Below, in pieces: positions 14,967 to 18,871 of a DNA stretch of 18,871 nt (position 1 is its first letter; the number at the start of each line of letters is the position of its first letter). The position numbers and the translations under genes are program-made. The DNA is from Deltaproteobacteria bacterium (GTDB lineage Bacteria; Myxococcota_A; UBA796; UBA2385). The DNA is taken from the NCBI GenBank assembly GCA_003694325.1, contig RFKJ01000659.1:1-18871 (forward strand), read 5' to 3'. The notes beneath the pieces were generated by a model. That model searched no databases. It was not told the DNA's origin and saw only the letters and a program-made list of their open reading frames with translations.

Positions 14967-16397
14967 TCAGGCGCGCCGATCTCGGAGGATCGCGGCGCGT
15001 TCCTCGGCCGACACCGGCACCACGTACTCCCCCGAGAAGCAGGCATCGCAGATGGCGTCGCCGGCCACCTTCCGCAACGCCGGCAGGGAGAGGTAGGTCA
15101 GGCTGTCCACGCCAAGCTGCGCGGCCAGCCGCTCCTCCACCTCGTCCTTGGGCCAGGCCGCGGCGACCAGCTCGTCGTGGCTGGGCATGTCGATTCCGTA
15201 GTAGCAGGGATGCCGCACCGCCGGGGCGAAGCTGATGAGGTGGATCGCCGCCGGGTGCAGCTCCCGCAGCATCTCGACGATCCGCCGCATGGTGGTGCCC
15301 CGCACGATCGAGTCGTCCACCAGGATGACCCGCCGGCCCTCGAAGATCTCGCGGATGGGGTTGAGCTTGAGACGCAGCGCGGCCGTCCGGGAGGCGGCGT
15401 CGGGCATGATGAAGGTCCGACCGGTGTACCGGTTCTTGATGAAGCCCTCGCGGTTCTTGATGCCCAGTTCCTCGGCGATGGCCATCGCGGCCGGACGGGA
15501 GGTGTCCGGCACGGCGACGACCACGTCGGCCTCCAGGCCCTTGGCCGCCCATCGCCGGGCCACCGCCCGCCCCAGGATCCACCGCATCCGGTTGACCCGG
15601 CCATCCTCCATGATGCTGTCGGGCCGGGCGAAGTAGATCCGCTCGAAGATGCAGGGGCGGGGTGATGCCGGCGCGACCGGGATGCGCAGGGGCTCCTCTC
15701 CGCTGCGCATCACGACGATCTCCCCGGGCGGCAGATCATCGACCTTGCGAAAGCCTGTCACGTCCAGGGCCACGGATTCGCTGGCGGCCATCCATTGCCC
15801 CGCACCGTCCGTCCCGTACACCCCCGGCCGGATCCCGTGGGGGTCGCGGAAGGCGACCAGGCTCTCCTTGCCGTCCACGTCGAGCACGGCCACGACGGAG
15901 TAGGCCCCACGGACCCGAGCGAAGACCCGGCGCACCGCGGATACCAGGTCGTCGCAGGTGTGACCCGCGGGTCGCAGCGCCGCCAGTTCGTGGGCCAGCA
16001 CGAGCAGGATGGACTCGGCATCGCACTGGGACAGCACGGTCGTCCCCTGCTCCCGAAGCTGGTCGGCCAGCTCGGGCAGGTTGGTGACGTTGCCGTTGTG
16101 GGCCAGCAGGATCCCCGGCCGCCGGGTGACGAAGGGCTGGGCATCCTCGGCAGTCGAGACGCTGCCGGCCGTCGGGTAGCGGACGTGGGCGATGCCGGCC
16201 CGTCCGGCCATGCGCGGCACCGCGTCCGGGGGGATCGCCTGCCCGATGAGCCCGAGATCCTTGACGCAGTGGAACCGGGTCCCGTCCTTGGTCCCCAACC
16301 CGGCGGCGTCCTGGCCCCGGTGCTGGATGGCCTGCAAGCCGACCACCAGGACCGGGGCGACATCCCGATCCCCGACCATCCCCACGAATCCACACAT
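14967..16397 (-). CDS. purF: Amidophosphoribosyltransferase
   Basis: A 476-aa enzyme making 5-phosphoribosylamine from PRPP and glutamine, the first step of purine synthesis, in the cytoplasm. The start MCGFVG places the glutaminase nucleophile as Cys2, with no propeptide to remove. The class II amidotransferase domain spans about 1-230: HRGQDAAG (26-33), HVRYPTAG (71-78), AHNGNVTN (99-106), SQCDAE (123-128). The phosphoribosyltransferase domain carries the PRPP motif VILVDDSIVRGTT (357-369). Four cysteines, C249 (RPCIFE), C398 (HPCYYGID), C450 and C453 (CDAC), match the [4Fe-4S] ligands of the Bacillus-type enzyme. Full length, with all key residues. GAGGA precedes ATG 16397 by about 8 nt. 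It is divergent from the stress-protein gene at 16559. It is the one clear housekeeping gene in the window. Confidence 0.98.
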   Translation of the reverse strand: MCGFVGMVGDRDVAPVLVVGLQAIQHRGQDAAGLGTKDGTRFHCVKDLGLIGQAIPPDAVPRMAGRAGIAHVRYPTAGSVSTAEDAQPFVTRRPGILLAHNGNVTNLPELADQLREQGTTVLSQCDAESILLVLAHELAALRPAGHTCDDLVSAVRRVFARVRGAYSVVAVLDVDGKESLVAFRDPHGIRPGVYGTDGAGQWMAASESVALDVTGFRKVDDLPPGEIVVMRSGEEPLRIPVAPASPRPCIFERIYFARPDSIMEDGRVNRMRWILGRAVARRWAAKGLEADVVVAVPDTSRPAAMAIAEELGIKNREGFIKNRYTGRTFIMPDAASRTAALRLKLNPIREIFEGRRVILVDDSIVRGTTMRRIVEMLRELHPAAIHLISFAPAVRHPCYYGIDMPSHDELVAAAWPKDEVEERLAAQLGVDSLTYLSLPALRKVAGDAICDACFSGEYVVPVSAEERAAILRDRRA

Positions 16398-16558
16398 CGC
16401 AGCGTCCTCGGCACGCCACCGACACCGCGGGGACAGTCCACCGGGTGCGTGGCCGCACCGCCGGCGCCTATCCCGTCGGGAACCGGCGCCGCGCCGGGCG
16501 GGGACCCGGGCAGCGATCCCTGCGAGCGGCTACCATCTCCCACACATCGGGAGCGCTG

Positions 16559-17410
16559 ATGGACCCCACCCCCCACGTGCTGGTGCGCAGCATCGCCCTG
16601 CCCACCGACCTCGCCGACGGCTGCGAATTCATCTTCAGTCACGGGCTGGCCATCGCGTTGCACGCCCGGGCCAGCCTCCACCTCATCCACGTCCACCCCG
16701 AGGGCTCGCCCGCCGTCTACTGGGACCAGCTCCCCGCCGTGCGGAGCCTCCTGCAGCGCTGGGGCCGCATCGCCCCGGGTGCCGGCCCCGAGCAGATCCA
16801 GCAGCTCGGCATCCACGTCGTGCTCGACGACGTCAGCGACGACGACCCGGTGGACGGGACGCGCTCCCGCATCGGCGTCCTCCGGCCCGACCTGCTGATC
16901 CTCGGGACCCATCGGCGGCGCGGCCTCGACAAGCTCATCCACGGCAGCGTCGCCGAGCGGATCCACCGGGCCAGCTCCCTGCCCACGCTGTTTCTCGGCC
17001 ACGGTGAACCGGGCTTCGTCGACCCGTCCTCCGGCCGCATCGCGCTGCGGCGGGTGGTGGTTCCGACCGGCCAGGACCTGTCGCCGGCCGAAGCCCTGGG
17101 GATCGCCGCCGCCTGGCTGCCCCAGCTCGGCCCCGGCCCCTTCGACATCACCCTGGTCCACGCCGGCGCCCGGTTCCCCGGGCCGCCTCCACCGCCCCCT
17201 CCGGGCCTCGAAGCCAGCGTCCGACAGGTCGCGCACAACCTCGGCGACGTCGTCGCCGCCGTCATCGCCGAGATCGAGCTGGAGAAGGCGGACCTGGTGG
17301 TCATGGCCACCCACGGCCGCGACTCCTGGCTGGACCGCATCGTCGGCACCAAGACCGAATCGGTGGTTCGCTGGGCGGACACGCCGGTCCTGGTCCTGCC
17401 GTTGCGCTGA
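16559..17410 (+). CDS. Tandem universal stress protein (two Usp domains)
   Basis: 283 aa from ATG 16559, with GGGAG (16549-16553) 5 nt upstream; the frame is open further but lacks Usp character. Usp domain 1 covers about 7-147 (RSIALPTDLADG; LLILGTHRRRGLDKLIHGSV). Domain 2 covers about 163-283 (LRRVVVPTGQDLSPAEAL; LVVMATHGRDSWLDRIVG). Both hold the G-x2-G-x9-G-type nucleotide loop only in part: domain 1 has G116, G122, G129 and S130, while domain 2 has G253 and G263 with an Asp/Ser-rich middle, so ATP binding may differ between halves. A run of seven prolines (209-215) interrupts domain 2, between its second strand and the next helix. It is a cytoplasmic stress-type protein, transcribed away from purF across a 161-base gap where I see only a weak -10-like TACCAT (16531-16536). 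Confidence 0.9.
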   Translation: MDPTPHVLVRSIALPTDLADGCEFIFSHGLAIALHARASLHLIHVHPEGSPAVYWDQLPAVRSLLQRWGRIAPGAGPEQIQQLGIHVVLDDVSDDDPVDGTRSRIGVLRPDLLILGTHRRRGLDKLIHGSVAERIHRASSLPTLFLGHGEPGFVDPSSGRIALRRVVVPTGQDLSPAEALGIAAAWLPQLGPGPFDITLVHAGARFPGPPPPPPPGLEASVRQVAHNLGDVVAAVIAEIELEKADLVVMATHGRDSWLDRIVGTKTESVVRWADTPVLVLPLR

Positions 17411-17411
17411 T

Positions 17412-17427
17412 CCCGGCGGGTGCCGGG
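17412..17427 (+). terminator. Hairpin after the universal stress protein gene
   Basis: CCCGGC (17412-17417), loop GGGT, GCCGGG (17422-17427), beginning 2 nt after the stop. A second GCCGGG at 17433-17438 could pair instead. No U-tract follows, so termination is plausible but not certain. Confidence 0.4.
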
Positions 17428-17438
17428 CCGGTGCCGGG

Positions 17439-17498
17439 CTCGACCACACCGGTCAGCGGCGTGCGGCTCTCGACCAGACCGGTCAGCGGCGTGCGGCC
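17439..17498. repeat. 30-bp tandem duplication spanning a stop codon
   Basis: Two adjacent 30-bp copies, 17439-17468 and 17469-17498, differ at two positions (17447/17477 and the last base). Read on the minus strand, the second copy contains the last four codons and the TGA (17483-17485) of the lipoprotein gene. The first copy repeats that TGA context just downstream, in untranslated DNA. Confidence 0.9.
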
Positions 17499-18847
17499 CG
17501 TGCCCGCACCCGGGGGTCGGAATCGCCGCGGACATGGGCGAGTGCGGCGTGGTCGGGGCGAAGCTGCGACAGGAGCCGGGCCGCCGTCCAGCGCACGACC
17601 ACTTCCTCGGCACCCAGGCCCTCGACGAGCATCGCCAGGTCCAGGGGGATCACCCGGGCCGACGCCTCCAGCACGCACAGCCGGCGGTCGACATCCGGAT
17701 CCGCCGACCACGCCCGCCGGGCGTTCTGCAGGTAGGGAATCGAGGCGAATTCCTCCTCTCCCGGCAGGGTCTCCGCCCAGTACCCGGCGATGCGCACCCG
17801 TCCCCGCGGCATGGGCCGAGCCCCCGTCCGCTGGCTGCGCCGCAACATCGCCGCGCCCACCGCGTCGGCCCGCGCCTGGAGGTTGCCTTCCATCTTCTGG
17901 GTGGCCTGCCGCCAGGCGATGGCCGCCCGTACGTGGGGAACCGCGATGGCCGGCACGTGGTCGAGGGGGTCACCCGCCGGAATCCGCGACTGGCCATAGG
18001 CCAGCATGGTGGCCTCGGCCCATGTCCGCTGGACGAACCCCTCGCCGAGCATCGGGTCGATGTCCTGGAACCGTCGCTCGACCTCCCGCAGTCGCGAGGT
18101 CAGGGCCGCCCACCCGTTCGGGTCCGGCGACTCGCTGGCCGGCGCCGTCGCCGCCAGCGCACCCGACACCTCGATCAGGCACGGGGTCCGCAGCGGACCG
18201 GCGGCGACGCACGGCTCCACCGCCATCCCGCAGCCCTCGGGGGTCTCGGGGGTGCAGGTCCGGCGGACGACGTCGACGAGGCAGACCCCCCGCCACCGCG
18301 CATCCGCCAGCCCCGCGCAGACCGCCGCCGCCGTCCCCACCTGGCCGGCACCGGCCCGCTCCCCGGCCGTCCACCACCGACAGGAGCGCTCCGGCACCTC
18401 CGGTCCACAATCCACCGGGACCGGCGGGGGCAGGTCCACCGGCCGCATCGTCGGGGAGGGGGCGAGGATCCACGCCGCTTCCCCGGTGGAGCTGGCCGCC
18501 GCCGGGTCGTCGGGATCCAGGCGCAGCAGGTCCGCGCGCTGGTGGACCGTTTCACAGCGCTCCCGCGTGACGCCGGGGCTCAACAGGCCGCACAGCGCCT
18601 CGGCCTCCCCGGGCCAGGCCTCGAACACGGCCTCGACGATGCGGGCGCGGCCCATCGGGTCCTGCTCGGCCGCCACCAGGTCACGGACCTGCCGCTTCGC
18701 CTCGGGCCAGTGGGCGGCCGCCCAGGCAGCCCGGCACTCGACCTCGACGCAGTCCTCCCCCGGTCCGCGATGCCCGCCGACGCAGGCCGCCAGCACCGCC
18801 AGCAGCATCGCGAGACCCACCGTCACGGCTCCCCGTCGAAGAAGCAT
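17483..18847 (-). CDS. Cysteine-rich lipoprotein with HEAT-like C-terminus, function unknown
   Basis: 454 aa from ATG 18847, which falls 24 nt from the window edge with only G-rich sequence upstream. The signal peptide is hydrophobic (VGLAMLLAVLAAC) with lipobox LAAC and Cys22. Many Cys follow in the first half (for example CVEVEC, CGLLSPG, ERSCRWW, TCTPETPEGC), consistent with disulfides outside the cytoplasm. The last 70 residues are helical and HEAT-like (LDLAMLVEGLGAEEVVVRWT, then RPDHAALAHVRGDSDPRVRA). I do not recognise a family. The end of the gene lies in the 30-bp duplication described at 17439-17498, and its stop faces the universal stress protein gene. Confidence 0.8.
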   Translation of the reverse strand: MLLRRGAVTVGLAMLLAVLAACVGGHRGPGEDCVEVECRAAWAAAHWPEAKRQVRDLVAAEQDPMGRARIVEAVFEAWPGEAEALCGLLSPGVTRERCETVHQRADLLRLDPDDPAAASSTGEAAWILAPSPTMRPVDLPPPVPVDCGPEVPERSCRWWTAGERAGAGQVGTAAAVCAGLADARWRGVCLVDVVRRTCTPETPEGCGMAVEPCVAAGPLRTPCLIEVSGALAATAPASESPDPNGWAALTSRLREVERRFQDIDPMLGEGFVQRTWAEATMLAYGQSRIPAGDPLDHVPAIAVPHVRAAIAWRQATQKMEGNLQARADAVGAAMLRRSQRTGARPMPRGRVRIAGYWAETLPGEEEFASIPYLQNARRAWSADPDVDRRLCVLEASARVIPLDLAMLVEGLGAEEVVVRWTAARLLSQLRPDHAALAHVRGDSDPRVRARAARR

Positions 18848-18871
18848 CCCCCGGACCCCTTCGAGCCGGGG

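Noticed and set aside
17439..17498. Possible CRISPR repeat
   Set aside because: There are only two 30-bp copies, directly adjacent with no spacers, and no cas gene nearby.

Overview
This is a GC-rich bacterial chromosomal segment. The likely source is a Myxococcota-like or related environmental Gram-negative lineage. The grounds are several lipoproteins with canonical lipoboxes, Asp/Gly-rich tandem linkers after the lipid-anchored Cys, lamin-tail-domain surface proteins, and long antisense open frames caused by third-position GC. No marker fixes the taxon, so the assignment is inference. I see no rRNA, tRNA, insertion sequence or CRISPR array. Genes fill almost the whole window, and no gene-free stretch exceeds 300 bases.

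Region 1 (1-9310) is the part to look at. On the left edge, a minus-strand gene encodes a PqqD-like (RiPP recognition element) domain followed by the start of a membrane segment, as in PqqD-M50 peptide-associated metalloproteases. Only 47 bases away, a plus-strand run of eight genes begins. In order they are: a polyprenyl-synthase-fold protein with DDLLDE but no IPP-binding signature; a 71-aa NHLP-clan (Os1348/Franean1_4349-like) RiPP-precursor-like peptide; a class II terpene-cyclase/prenyltransferase-repeat-like protein; a membrane class III adenylate cyclase overlapping it by 35 nt; a small exported protein; a three-His-box fatty-acid desaturase; a GMC oxidoreductase; and a YceI-like lipid/isoprenoid-binding protein. 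All gaps are under 90 nt, two junctions overlap, and a perfect 9-bp GC hairpin with a C-tract loop closes the run. Together they suggest an undescribed system in which a leader-type peptide works with isoprenoid or lipid-modifying enzymes. That function is inference.

Region 2 (9318-13980) is a minus-strand operon. It starts with a 1003-aa lipoprotein carrying a parallel beta-helix and four lamin-tail domains. Next come a second lipoprotein with an Asp/Gly repeat linker, a Big-like domain and one lamin-tail domain, and then a TerB-like cytoplasmic protein. These look like surface proteins.

Region 3 (14200-18847) holds a twin TonB-C-like lipoprotein (plus), the housekeeping purine gene purF with its Fe-S cysteines (minus), a tandem universal stress protein (plus, divergent from purF) and a Cys-rich lipoprotein (minus). 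The stop codon of the last gene lies inside a 30-bp tandem duplication.
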